Assembly: GCF_036417845.1 (NCBI RefSeq)
Contig: NC_089980.1
Coordinates: 45,134,501-45,198,500 of the forward strand
Direction of reading: 5' to 3'
DNA length: 64,000 bases
From: Apteryx mantelli
Taxonomy: Eukaryota > Chordata > Aves > Apterygiformes > Apterygidae
In this document: piece by piece, positions 40,481 to 53,600 of the stretch
Numbering within the stretch: the stretch's first letter is position 1
Layout of the letters: each line of letters begins with the position of its first letter
Notes under the pieces: model-generated
Databases searched by the model: none
Told to the model about the DNA's origin: nothing
What the model saw: the letters and a program-made list of their open reading frames with translations, nothing else
Made by a program: the position numbers and the translations under genes

Positions 40481-41043
40481 GAAACGCTTCACGCTTCGCC
40501 CGCACCAGTGCGGCCACGCTCACTCCTCCGCCCCGGCCGAGCGCGGGCGAGCGCCGAGCTGAGGCCCGGGAAACGGTCCTTCCCCAGCGCTGCCCACCAG
40601 AGGCACGGGCCTAGCGCCACCAGGCTGCTTTTGAACTCCCTTCTCTTTAACGGCAACACCCGCGTGGAAGACAAAACCCTCCCTTTCCCGATTTCGGCCC
40701 AAGGCCCGCTCTCACCGCGGGCGCCTTCGGCCCCAGGGAGGCATCACCGAGGGCCCCCCCCGCCCCGCTACCTCGGGCCGTCCCGGCCGCTGCGGCCCGG
40801 CCCGCTCCCGCTCCCCCGCCCGGCTCCGCTGGCGGCTGCTGGCGAGGGCCCCGCAGCGGGGGGGGAAGGGAGGGAGGCAAACAGGATGGAGCAGCCGCCG
40901 GCGAGCGGCCGAGCGTATCCACCCCGCGAAGCGGGAGCGGGGAGGCGGGCAGGAAACGCAGCCCCGCACCGCCGAGCACAGCGCGGCCGCAGCCGCAGCC
41001 ACTGCCCCCGGCCCCCCGCGCCGCCCCGGCAGGCCCCGCGGGC

Positions 41044-41074
41044 CACGTGACAGGGGCGCGGGGCCGCCATTTTG
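41044..41074 (+). promoter_or_regulatory. ZNF318: E-box and YY1-type motif, candidate ZNF318 core promoter
   Basis: CACGTGAC followed 14 bases later by GCCGCCATTTTG. YY1 sites of this form lie close to, often just downstream of, transcription starts in many CpG promoters. If used here the leader would be about 200 bases with no in-frame ATG before 41281. Motif match only. Confidence 0.5.
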
Positions 41075-41280
41075 TGCGGGCGTCCCCCAGCAACGCTCCC
41101 GCCCCCTCCCCCCGCCCCGCGCACCCCGCCCCCGCCGGCCGCAGGGTGCCCGGCTCGGGAGCGCGCGGGGCGGCCGGCGGCGCGCACGCGCGGGGGGCGG
41201 AGGGGGAGGGGGACCGGGTCACCGGAGCCGGGGCGCCCGCGCAGGCCGCCAGGACCCCCTGGGCCGCCGCCGCCATCATC

Positions 41281-41637
41281 ATGTACCGCTCCAGCAACGG
41301 CCGCTCCGGCCCCTCGTCCTCCTCCCACCGGCTCAAAGAGAGCAGCTCGTCGGGGTCCCGCGCCTCCCGCTCCAGCACGTCGGGGCCGGGCCCGGGCCCG
41401 GGCCGCGGCCGGCCTCCCCCGTCGCCCGCCGCCGCCGCCGCCTCGCCGCCGCCGCGCTCCGCTTCGCCGCGACCCCCGCCGCGCCGCCACCGCTCCCCGT
41501 CGAGCCACCGTGGCTCCTCCCGACGGTCCCCGTCGCCGCACCGCAGCAGGAGGTTGCCATCGCCGCCGGGGGCGCCGGGGCCCGGGGCCCCCCGCGGCCG
41601 CCGGGGGATCGAGCACGGAGACAGCAGCAGCAGCCGG
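41281..41637 (+). CDS. ZNF318: ZNF318 coding exon 1
   Basis: Residues 1-119, a low-complexity Ser/Arg/Pro/Gly-rich segment with SR-type dipeptides, opening MYRSS as in mammals. Donor GTAACT at 41638. Its composition follows the CpG island, so sequence similarity outside the first residues is weak. Confidence 0.9.
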
Positions 41638-44600
41638 GTAACTACCGCCGTGCCCGGGGCTCCTGCTGCCCCACGGCTGTCAGGCCCCGCGGCCCGGCCG
41701 GGCCCGGCCTCTGCCCCGCGCTGTCGCCGCCGCCTGAAGGGCCGAAGCGGCGGGCGGGGGGGGCACCGGCACCGGGGCGACGGCCCCAAACTTGGGGCAG
41801 CGCTGCCCGGCGCCCTGCGGGATCCTTGCGCGCTCGCACCGGCCTCGAGCTCTCCCTTTGCGGAGGGAGATGAGCGATTTCCCCCTGCTTCCTAAAGAGC
41901 CAAAGAGGGGGAAAAATCATTTGTTTACATTTAAAATTTTTTTTTCCGTTTATTTCCGTTACTTTTTTTTTCCTCTCTGCTAGAACCATTTTAGATAAGA
42001 CTCAGAAATGATGCTATCTTTTACCAATGCAAAGAATGCCTCCTAGATAGTCGCTTTCCTTTATTAAACACGGTTTAATGCTATTTTATGGATACAGTTT
42101 AATTTATGGGACAATAACTTTTTAAATAGGATGCCGAATGAGTTTTTGTCTGAGTTCTTTCAGCTGTCATGGGTGTGCAGAGGAGACTCTATTACACATT
42201 CATATCCTGAGAGTTACTCTCTGATAATCATTGTTTTGTAGTGTGAACTGTGCAAAAGGTGTTCTCACTCAGTCTAAGCAAAAACTGATTTGGGCATGTG
42301 AAACTCCGGTTTTGCATCAGAAGTGATGCCTACCACCTTGGATGCAAACACCTTCATACTAAACGAAAGTGTATAGCTGAACTTTTTTGAACAGATGGCA
42401 TCCATTCACTTTCTGTGGTTACTCCTTGATGCTGTGATTGTCTTGTCTGATAACTGTTGTCGGTAGCGCATAGTACATTCACTGTATATTTGTACTGCAC
42501 TGAAAGAAGAGATGTTCGTCTTCTGATATCTTAGGCTGTTGTTCTATGGTCGCTTAATCCAGCATATGCACAGTTAAAAGGAACAGTACATTCACTGTTT
42601 TCCCCTCACTCTGCAGTCTGTTCTGCCCTCCTCCCTTGTGCTTGTGCTTGTATTTCTGAAGTTGCGGGATGAGCTGATTCGAGGAACCGACCTGGCCGAA
42701 AGTTAATCCAACAAAAATACATTGTCTGCTATGATTCACTGCGTGGTGGGGCGAAAAGAGAGAGTGGGATTGTCCCTTTTGATGGCAGTACAGGTTCTTG
42801 TTGGATTTTCTTGGAGATGTTGCCATAGAAGAGATTACAGGTGATTGTAGTGGAGTTAACACTCAGCTATTGGAGATATTTGTTATTTAAAGGTGAGCTA
42901 CCCTGAAGGTATGGGAAGATAATGTTGAATTTGACAGTTTAGTTGGACTGAGAAGTTTGCCTCTGGCTGTTTGTTAGGCTGTAGCTCACCGTTGTCTCAC
43001 TCCTGTCAATTGTCTGTGGGGTAGCTCAGTAAATTGCATTATTAATAAGATCCAGGTTGAAAATAATTAATTTTTTTAAAGGAGGTCATTTTTAATCTGG
43101 ATCACGTCAGTTCATGTTGTAGCTTCATGAAGAGTCACGTTGTCACAACTGAGTGGCTGACAAACTGGGATGCAGGAGCAGAACTTTCTTAAAGTTCTTC
43201 ACCATCAGTCAGTCTGTTGTTTAACTGCATCCGTGACAGGCTGTGTATCTGTGCGGGCTGTAAATGAAACTTTCAATGCTGAACATGTTGATAGTTCAGA
43301 CTTAAAGTAGGAGTCTTTGACTTACAGCCTTCTAGTCCCCCTGCAGAAAAACTGTTAACATTTTGCACAAACATTATTCTTCACAAATGCTGTTCTTCCA
43401 GAGTTATTTTGCACCCTTTTGCTGCAAACTACAGTAGTCATCTCAGCAAATTGTCTCAGATTATTGATGTTTTCTTGCCTACTCTAATTTCACGGAAGAA
43501 GGATAGAAAAATTACTGATCTTTGAAATTAGGATCTAGCAAGTTAGCTTTTGCTGAATGGTGGTGTTAAATGTAATTTTTTTGATTTACAGCAAGACTAT
43601 TACTATATTTAAGGAAAAGCTTTCTCTAGGAAACGGCTGTCACAATAATGAGGTATGATTTAATACAGCTCTTGAACCTGAACTGTGCACTCTTGGGGGT
43701 ATGCTGAAGTCTAATGTAGGTAATTCTCAGAGAATGTTTGTTGTGCATATTTTTTTGCATGGAAGTTTAGTCCAGCAAAAAGCGTTCATCCTTCCAACAC
43801 TACTTATTTAACAGTGATGTTGTAAAGCATAAAGTATATGCACAGATTGATTTTATTTTTTAGAAGTACTGTTTAGAAAATCAGCATTAATTAGAGAAAG
43901 ATAAAAGCTGGGCTTATGCTGATGTTTTCCAAACTGTGGAACTAAGTGCGATCAAAACAAAGCAAGTAGAAGTGATGTTGGGTTGGGGAAAGTTTTAATG
44001 AAGTTTTTAGACTTAGATGACTTAAGACCCCCTCTCTGGTAGTTTGAGGATATAAAGTGAGGAAATGAGGAGGGTTACATAAACATGTAAGTGGACTTTT
44101 GGAGCTGTCATTGACAGGAGGTGAATTGAGATAGAGGACTGAGATGAAAATGGATTCAAGCTGCAATAAGGAGGGGACGCATATGCATAAAGGTGGGTAG
44201 AAGAAGTAGGATGTGGAATGAAGACACTGATGGGATAAGGCACGGGGTTGAAAAGTGGAAAAGATTTAAATATGAACTCTGAGTTACTGTCTGTTCACTT
44301 CGTATGAATTGGAACATGGAAGGGGCACGCTTCTTTGAGGTTTCTTATTCCCTCTTCTTGATTCTGAGAGCTGTATTTCTGAGACAGGGTGCACACATTC
44401 CCAGGGTGTCAGAGCGTTGTTGCCTGTTTTCTCATGTATAACTGGGATGCTGAATGCCAGTGGAGCTGTATATTGGACACTGGAAGTATTGGTGATGTAA
44501 GTTTCTTGGTAGCTGAGGAAAACTGTGGGAGCTGGAAGAGCGTGGAGTGACAGCAAAGGTTTGGGGGGGGGTTTGAAAACTGGAATGAAAAAGATGAAGG

Positions 44601-47600
44601 TCAAAGATGTGCACTGAGAAATTTTGGTGGACTTTATTTGTTCTTGCAAGGCTGCCACATTCTTGTTCCTTGTACTTGTCCCTGCTGACCTGCGTGCTTA
44701 TTCTTTTTATAGTTTCTCTTAGCTCCTTTGCCTTCTTGTGAGAAAGCTGGCTGAAATTAGAGGACTGCGATATTTTGGGGTCAGTAGAGAAAGACAAAAT
44801 GAAGAGCTAGTATACAGCCTGTGTATTTATATGGCAGAGGTAACTATTGTTTAGGAGTCAGAAGTAGGAAGGGAAAAAGAAGCAGTACAATACAGAGGTT
44901 GAGATTGGCTAGTGGTGTTGATTGGCCTTCCAAATGGGAAAGCTGTTAAAACTTAAATTTTTCAAACTAAAAAAAATGCAAAGTTCAAGTAGGAATCACC
45001 TTAACTGCTGCTTCTGGGAGATGTGTTTGGGGATCACGTACATACTGTTCTACCTTACAGAGGTTTTAGAGTACTGTTGGCAACAGCACAGGAACAGTCT
45101 AGAACAAAGTCCTGTGCCTTCTGCTCTTTCACACAAACCTGGGTTTTAGGCAGGCAGTTGCCTGCATTTCTGATGTTGAACTTGCTCCATGTTTAATATC
45201 CCTAACTTTCTAAGTGTTTCTTTCCTTTGCCGTGAAGTTTCTTCTGAGATGTCATCGTCAATTCTCTCTGTCCAGTTTCTGGAGATGGTTGTCATGTATG
45301 TGCCCAGCTTGCTGACAGTCTTGATGGCAAGAAGATGCCCCTCAAGATAATCGCTTCTGCAGGCAGCCCTCAAAATTCAGTGTTGACCTGGGCATGTTTA
45401 AACCTTCAAAGTGTGTTTGTATGAGACATGTGCACCTTCTATGTTACAGCTCAGCCAGACTGTTCCAGGGTAGTGTTGTGCTATTCAGCATGGTAGCTCT
45501 TAGAAAGTAATTTGAGTGTCTTCTGATAAATGCTTGGATTCAAATTAGTGGAGCAAAACAGAAATCAATAACATGTTATCTTAGAACAAGCTTATGTGCA
45601 CAATGGATTCTAGTGTAGATTTGTACGGCAAGTAAATTTTTCTCAGGCACATTTGTGACGGAATTCTTTTGCTTTCTTTTGGAAGGTTGTGTACTGTCCT
45701 CCTTTTGGTCTCCTGAAGGGTTGAGCTTAACCTACTGCATCTTCTCAGGGTGGACAGCTTGGATCCAGACAACATCAGGCACCTGCAGCTTGCTGCTACG
45801 GTTTTCAGCTGTGAAAGCAATATGCAGTGCATGACTGGTTTGGCAGAACTGAAGCTGGTTCATTGCTTCCTGTTAAGCGGAGCCTGAACCATGTTGGTTT
45901 AAAAAAATAAGTCTCTCTGTCTTCAGACAACCTCATCTGTTTCTTACGGAACTCCCCTTACTTTAATCATTCCTGGATTCTGGTGCTGTCCTCTAGAAAG
46001 ATTTGGGGCATAACTAGTTACACTAATAGTAATGACATTTTCTGTATTGAGTATGTTTCCAAAGAAAGGTCTGTATAGAGGCAGTTAGCTCAGGCCTTCT
46101 TTGCTGTAATTTTTTCAAAGGCAACTTCCTTTACTTAACTCTGGTTTAGCTCTACCAGCTAATGGGAATTCTATTGTAGAAGGTATTCCTACAGTCACTG
46201 ACATTTTTATTATTATGCCATGTTTATCTGCTGAAAGCAGCATGAGACAACAAGAAAACTGTTGGAAACATCAGTGCTAGGAAACTCTTTGTTTGCACTG
46301 GTTTATCCTTTGGTTCATGGTGTTATTAGAGCTGGAAAGGCACAGAAATTCAGATGCTTTTATTAAGAAATTCCTGGCACTGTTTTTTATGCAATGTTTG
46401 TTTAGCTGCTTCTCCTCTACAAAGAGAGGAGCAGGGCAGCAACTCTTGGACTTCTTGAACTTCTCTCTGTTCTTCCACCTTCCAAAATAGTAGTTTTTTA
46501 AAGGTACTTTGAAGTTTAAAATTTCCCTTCTAGCTAAAGTAAATATAGAGCTTGTTATTGGCAGCTGGGATGAGAAATTTATAGCACTTGGTACCCTCAC
46601 CTTTCTTTAGCAACTATAGGCAATTGAGATATTTAGAACAAATGTTCTTTTTTTTTTAAATTTTATTTTGTTGATCCGTCCACCCCAAGTCTCATATGTT
46701 AAGCAAAGCAGGGTCACTTGCCTTTCTGTAGCTGAGATTAAAATTCTCTGATTGATGGGCTTGCACTCTTTCTTCAATTTACAGAGACGTTCACCGAGTC
46801 TCCGCTCTGAGTCTTCACTGGAACAGAGTTTGCGGATTACTGTTGGTAATGACCGGTATTGCATTGGCACACCAGAGCGAAGGAGGCTGCCTGATAGACT
46901 GGGCTCACCAATTGATAACCTGAGTGACAGGTATGGCCCTCTGCAAATGGGGTTTCAAGTGTGAAACAGTAAGAACATGGGAATGGCCGTACTGGGTGAG
47001 ACCAAATGTCTAGTTAGCCCAGTATTCTGTCTCCAGTAGGGGCCAACAGTGAATGCCTGGGGAAAAAGGGTAATAGGGCAGGCATGTAGTGAGGCTTCCC
47101 TGGAATACTCCCCCAGCCTCCAGCAAGTTGTGGTTCAGGGAATTCCTGAACAAAAGTTGCTGGTTGTGGTCATAGTAACTCTGGGCAGATATTTCTTCTA
47201 TGAATTTGTCAACTGTTTATGGAATCCGTATAAATTACAAGTGACCAGAGTATTTTGCAGTAAGGAGTTTCACAGCTTAAGCCATCTTCTTCAGTTTCTT
47301 TTGAACCTACCTGGTCCTGATGTAAAGGAAGGTTGTTTATGGATAGCATAAAGCTTCAACTTTCTCATATTGTGAGGAATAACTTACTTTCTTGATTTTT
47401 CAGAACAGTCCAGAAGAAAGCCCTCGTGTAGCTTGAAGAAAATTTGTTGTTTCGGCTTTAAAAGCCCTGCAGAGGGGAAGTGAACATAGTCAGACATCAT
47501 ATCGTACATGATAAAAATCAGTGTTAGAATTCTTAGGGTCCCTTGATTGAAGTTGAAGAGACCTATAGTTAATGTACAGACTTCTTGTATGTTACAAATA

Positions 47601-50600
47601 CTGCTCTGAACAGTGAAGTGTAAATATTAGTAGATATTGTTTGGAAATCTTTGCCTTTGGTAGGAGGACAGGTATAACCAGGCAAAAAAAGTAAAATATG
47701 ATGACTTTGTGCAAATAAAATTGCTTTCTTTATAGCTGAAATGCAGAAGTTAAAGGTTGGGTAGTTTGTGTGCCAGAGCAGCCAATTGCAATTTCAGGTC
47801 AGGGATAAGCATCAAGCACAAAGGAAGCACTAAAACATCCATTTTTGATGCAAATATCCCCAGCTGTGAAGCGGAAAAAAAAAAAGAGGGAAGTGAGCAG
47901 AATTCTCTAAGAGAATTTCCTGTCTTTTTCAAGTGTAAGGGCAAGTTTCACCAGGTGCAGAAAACCAAATGAGAGTTTAGTTTTCAGTACTGCCACTTTC
48001 ACGCCTTTATCTCTGTTCTCCTGGGATCAGTGTTCCACTTGTAAATCCCCTGTGCAGTCGGAATGAAACTAGTGCATATACCCAAGGGAGAGCACAGTGG
48101 TTGGAGGGAGCAGGAAACGGTATGTAGAAGAACTGGCTTTGTACTGCTCTGGCAAATAAAGAAGATGGGGCAGGGGGGAGTTTCCCCATTGCTTCCTCTT
48201 CTCCAGTGAGGTTTTATATTTGTCCTGTTCTGTGGGTGTGCTTCATAGTTAGAAGTAGCATCACATACAACAGAGTTTATTTTATCGTAAGTGTGAAAAA
48301 TGACTTCTGTGAAGGTCTTTATCCCCTTGATAAGTAAAGAACTCTCACTTTATCTGTGTTATAGAGCCCATATAAGTAAACAAATGGTCAGAACAGACTC
48401 CTGAGAAGGTATAAAAGTGACAGATGAGTCAGAATGAGAAGAAGAGAAAGTGAGACAAAATAGTCCTCAGTTTTCAGGTGGTTTCCCGTATACTTGTTGT
48501 GTAGGTGTGCAATAACTCCATGTTAAGTTTACATTTTTTTGTTTGTGTAGATTGTGCTTGCCTGCCTTGTGCCTACTGTCCAGAAGCTTAGTGTGTGACA
48601 ACCTGGTCATCCCTTAGCTTTTCCTAAAGCCTCTACCTATTGCTTATTCTAGCTTGCAGATTTCTTCACTGTTTAGCCATTTGGTTGTTTTTAAAAGATA
48701 CTTTGTAGTTGGTTAAATGCTTTGTTTATACCTTCTTTTTACAATTTTTTTTCCCCTCTGAGAGACTGCCCTGATACTGGGGGACTGACTGAATATCTGT
48801 CTCTGAGCTTTAAAGGTAGCCTTTGCTTTGAATCATATTGGCTTTGATACTGGGCACATCATATTCTTATTGGGCACATGGTCTTTCTTATTTCAAAAAA
48901 GGTGTAGTGTTTTCTGAGGTTGTCTCTTCAGATTTTGAAGTAATTGGAGCAAACATTTCTGAATTTAGTTATTCTCAGGTATTTTTGTCAGCTACTCGGA
49001 GACTTCAAGGAATCAGTTTTACAAACTGTTCTCTGTAATTTGCAAGGCCTTAGGATGGTAGAGGAGTTCATTAGCATATAAAGGAAATAAAATATCAAAG
49101 GATATCCATCCTAAAACATCTGTAAAAATTTGCCCCAAGTTTCTATGGCAGGTGGCCTCCTGCACATATCTAAATAAGCATACTGAACATCACCGGCCTG
49201 TGACTTCCAAGTCCCCTAAGCAGCTTCCATCTTCTACTTCAACAGAATAATATATCAGTCTTTTTTTGTGTCCCAGAATCTATCAAAGTGAAGTCCCAAC
49301 CCTATCAAAGTGAAGAATATATATTATCCCCCTAACTGTCTTCCATCTCCCCCTCTCTCAGTATTTTTAGGATACTCTACTACTATCTGAGCAGGTATAA
49401 GCTATTTAGAGCGTCCCACCAATTCTTTCATTTGAGGTTAATTCAAAAGCTTAGACCATATCACTGCAGAGACTTGGTCTGTATTAAACTGTGCTCTGAA
49501 ATAGGCAATTTGGCATAATATCAAAAGTGACAGTCGGCTGAGTTTGAACGGCTTCTCTGGCTTCCTATTCAAAGACTGGCTGTTTAGGTGGAGTTCAGTA
49601 GGATGCTGACAGCAGAATACCAATACTTATTTCTGTTTCTGTGTAGACAAATAAATAAATAAATTGCCGAAAAGCGAACTTACCTTACAGTAGTTGTGTT
49701 TTTTTGAGGCATTGTCTGTATGTAGTTTGTGATCTGCTTTTCTTCTCTGCTACTGCAAAGTCAAGTAATTCATAGATTATATATTGGTGAAGGAATGAGG
49801 GATAGTTGGACTGGTACCACCCTGTATCCTCTCTGAAGGATGCAGTGTCCTTCAGTGGACATTGCTGCCCAAAAACACACCCAAACTGGTCAAGATGGAC
49901 ATATCTCTGTTGGACTGTATTTACAGAAAAAACATTTTGAAGAACCTCAGTTTCTGTAAGGCAAATAATCCTTTTCCTCACACCTGTATTTAGCCTTTGG
50001 GTCTGATATGTTTGTCTTAAATTTGCTTCTTTTTTATTCAGAGTGTTTCGGAACATCTTTCTGGTTCTAAGCATGCTAGATTTGCTGTTCCTTTCTTTCC
50101 AAAGTATGATTCAATATTCCCTCTGTTTTGTCAGTACAATCAGAGCATTTGTATTGCAGGTGACACCTGGCAATCACACAAGCAAATTGCTTGCACAAAA
50201 GTCAGCTGAATGTATATGGTGAAATACATCTGTTACTTCACCAGGTATGTTCATGCAGCTTGTACAGGTAAAGCAGGATTTCAGGAAGAGTAATGGTGAC
50301 AGTGAGAAGAGACATTTGCTGGCAGAACTAGATGAATACTTTTATATAGGCTGTGAACAGCAGCATTTATATATGAAACTTAATTCCAACAACTTTTTAG
50401 ATGTTTTGGTGCTTTTGGAGGGGGTGGAAGTGTGTAGTTTGCTGGAGACTGGACAGGTATTATCTAATACTGTGGATACTTGTGTGTACCTTAGGTACAG
50501 TGAAGTCTTACTGTTACCTTTACTCTGACCCACAGGACAGTGCTAATAACTTTTCAGTATGTTAAGATGTATATATCTTGGACTGGATAAAACATCCAAT

Positions 50601-53600
50601 AATGTATGAAATTATTTGAAATTATGCAGATCAGAGTAGATACTGGAAAATAAAAAGTGAAATTTTGAGTTGGTTTTGTTCTCAGATGTGTGTATGTAAA
50701 CTATGAGGGTAACTACACTCAGTAAGAATACCTTATTTGGTCATGTTTGCTATTTTTTAGTCTGGTAATTTTATCTGTGTGTTTTTTTTGGGGGAGGGTG
50801 TTTTGTTTTCTTCATTTTTAACATGTCATATGGCTCTACTTCATCTGTCACTGCCCCTCTATGGAGGGGATTTTGTGAGCAGGAGGTGGTGATGTTTGGG
50901 GATTCAGGCAGCCATGCATAGTTTATCTCTAATTTGATGCACTGATCACTTGGAGAGACTTTTCTCTAGGGTTTCTGTCCCGTTGATTGCACTTAAGGAG
51001 CACTCTTGTTTCCTGTTCTTGGAGGATCTTGCCAAATTTGACATATCTGAGAATGAAAACAAAGAAAGCAGCAGCTGGCAATTTTAAAGTGGTTTGGTTT
51101 GTTTCTGCTTGATTTAAAGGCCAATCCCAGAAAAGTTTCTGGAGGTGGGGAAAGAGAGCTTTGTTAGAACAGTACTGCTAATTGGTGGTGTTTGTAGGCA
51201 TCAGTCCAAAAGATGCAGCTATTTTGGTGATACGCCAGATGGAAATCCACTGTGTAAATAATGCAGAAGCTGGCACAAAAGAATGATGCTGTTAAATTTA
51301 CTGTTCCTCTTTCTTAGATACCTTCTTGAAGATTTTTTGCTTTGTTTTGGATATAGTGGTTCATGTGATTAGCGACAGTCTTGTTTACAGATCTGTCGCC
51401 AACAGAAAATATTGCTAGAATTTATGTCCTTGTCTGCAGCTAAAGATATGATAAAGATCTTGTTCTATGTGCCAGCATGAAATTGAATTATATCTTGAAT
51501 AATTCATATGAAATGTGACCTTGGCATCTCACTGGTGAGGTGAGGAAAGGGATCATGGTCTGAAATATGATAGTAATTTTTTTTTGTTTTTGTTTTTTAA
51601 AAACATGTGTAGTCTTTCTCCTTCACAGAATTAAACCCATCCTATCAATTTTTCAAGGCTCTCTTTCTGTAGTATAAGGTGAATTATTTACACTGCTTTG
51701 TTTGCAGGTGACTTCACAGGAAGGAAGTAGAGTGCCATTAAAAACAACATTTGTTCTCCCCCACTGCCTTCCCCCCCTTTAAGTATATAAAATGTTGTTT
51801 TCTGTTTAGTCATGGAGATGATATTCTGAAACTGATTTGAAACCTGTTACTCTCGAACAAGAGTAAGACTTAATTTACTCTGACTCAAGGACCTACTTCT
51901 ATTCTATACTTCTCTTACGCAGGGATGACATGGCGGATGGTCCAATATTCACCAGAGGTCTCTCATGCCCTCGGGGCCTTGAGAGATACCCATCGCATGA
52001 AGATCAACCATCAAGTCCCTTCACCATGAGACATGATGAAGACTACCGCAACCGAGATGTTTTCCTCCACCGGTCTGATTATAGTCCACACTATGGTCGT
52101 CGGGAAGAGCTGCCTCGTGGATCTGACAGAGACGGTGACAAACTCAGGAAATCCTCCTACCCATCAAGGCCAGAAGAGAGAGGACGAGAAGTAAAGCGGC
52201 CACGGTATGAAAAGGATGAGAAGATGCATGGTGTGAGTGGAGATCATCAAGGTTTCTCATCAGGAACACGAAACTATCGCAGACGAAGCCGCAGTAGGAG
52301 CCCAAGCCCATCCTACCTAAATGAAGAATTCCGAGAGCTTGACCGTGCCAGGAGGAAAAGAGAAGAAGAAGAAGAGCGTAGTAGAAACTTGAATCATGAT
52401 CTTTCAGGGAGTGGTTATGTGATCCCTGGTCTGACTAACACACTACAGACTTCTGAGCCTCGGTGTACATATAGGCCTGAGGAAATACCATCCATGCCCA
52501 AAAAATCAATTTTGAAGAAACGAGTGGAGATGGAAGTAGAGTCTCCTGTTCAGGTTTGATCTCTCTGTGTGTCTTTAGGTTTCTACTTTCCAAAACAATT
52601 GCTTTGTGATGCTACAGCTCAGTTTGATTTTTAAAACAGAAAAGTCCAATCTTTATGTTTTTGTGTCTTTGAGAGGACAGGTATTATTTTTGCATGCCTA
52701 TACAAGCTAAAACTGCATTAGAAACTTTCAACTATGAAGGCAGTTACTCAAGAATCATGTGTATATAGAATTTGAGACATAATGAAATATCCTTGTTGAA
52801 ATTTAGCCCAAGATGCTGGGATCAGGCCCAGCTTTTATAGAAAGCACCACGAGCCTTTTATCCGTTCCGACAGTCAGGACATTGGTTGAAGATCTCTGCC
52901 TGTCACAATGCCTCTTTCTATTTCTGTATAGTCTTAGAAAACTGCCTATTGCATTCTTGGTACCACCAACTGAAAACACCCTTGAGTTTCCTTGATTTTT
53001 TCCCATTTGACTATAGGCTGGAATCAGCCCTACTTAGTTTATATCCAAAGTATACCACTTCAGTCTAAAAATTAGAGCAATTGGAGTGGTATCCAGTTGA
53101 GACCACTGTGATAAATTGAGTACTTTCTTGTCTCACGTTTTAGCACATCACTGTTGATTTGACTGTTGTACTCATCTGTCTCGTTTTGCAAGTGGCATGT
53201 TTATCTCAGGAGATGTTCCAACATATATTTTTGGAAGTCCTATTTAGCATGGCATTAATAATGCATATCTGTGACAGACAGACAGAAGTGACTGGGAATA
53301 AGCTCAATGCAGTTGCTTTTATGTGTCTTAAGGCATGATACCCTATTTGTGTGTGATTAAACTCAAAGCATAGACCTCTTTATTTTACAGAGTTTAAATT
53401 TGGAAGTTTCAGTTCTTAAGCTTGCCAGAAAATCTAGTAAAATGTGATTGTGATTTTATGTATTCTCTTGGATAAGCTTTCAGTGCTAGACATGACATAC
53501 CGGAGTCACTAGATGACTCGTTTTGTATTCTCCATTCTCTTTCAACTGTATATTGTCTTTTCTAACTCTTTTTTTAACTATAAACTTGAGGAGAAATTAT

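Larger units (their letters stand above)
40481..41800 (+). promoter_or_regulatory. ZNF318: CpG island spanning the ZNF318 promoter and exon 1
   Basis: Very CpG-rich block of 1.3 kb covering the upstream region, the first coding exon and the start of intron 1. Within it, an E-box CACGTG (41044-41049) and a YY1-type GCCGCCATTTTG (41063-41074) sit about 210-240 bases before the start codon, a spacing typical of housekeeping promoters. The large open frames seen here on both strands are a by-product of few stop codons in GC-rich DNA. Confidence 0.8.

Noticed and set aside
40310-41789. Long GC-rich frames on both strands around the ZNF318 promoter (246, 380 and 282 codons)
   Set aside because: Compositional by-product of the CpG island. 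Only the frame that opens MYRSS at 41281 continues through spliced, conserved exons.
44284-44797. Overlapping minus-strand frames of about 120 codons in ZNF318 intron 1
   Set aside because: Biased composition opposite a purine-rich stretch; no domain or retroelement motif could be identified.
46607-46870. 87-codon minus-strand frame opposite ZNF318 exon 2
   Set aside because: Antisense shadow of a genuine exon plus flanking intron.
49685-50074. 129-codon minus-strand frame in ZNF318 intron 2
   Set aside because: No recognisable family, no supporting signals; likely chance or an unrecognised old repeat.
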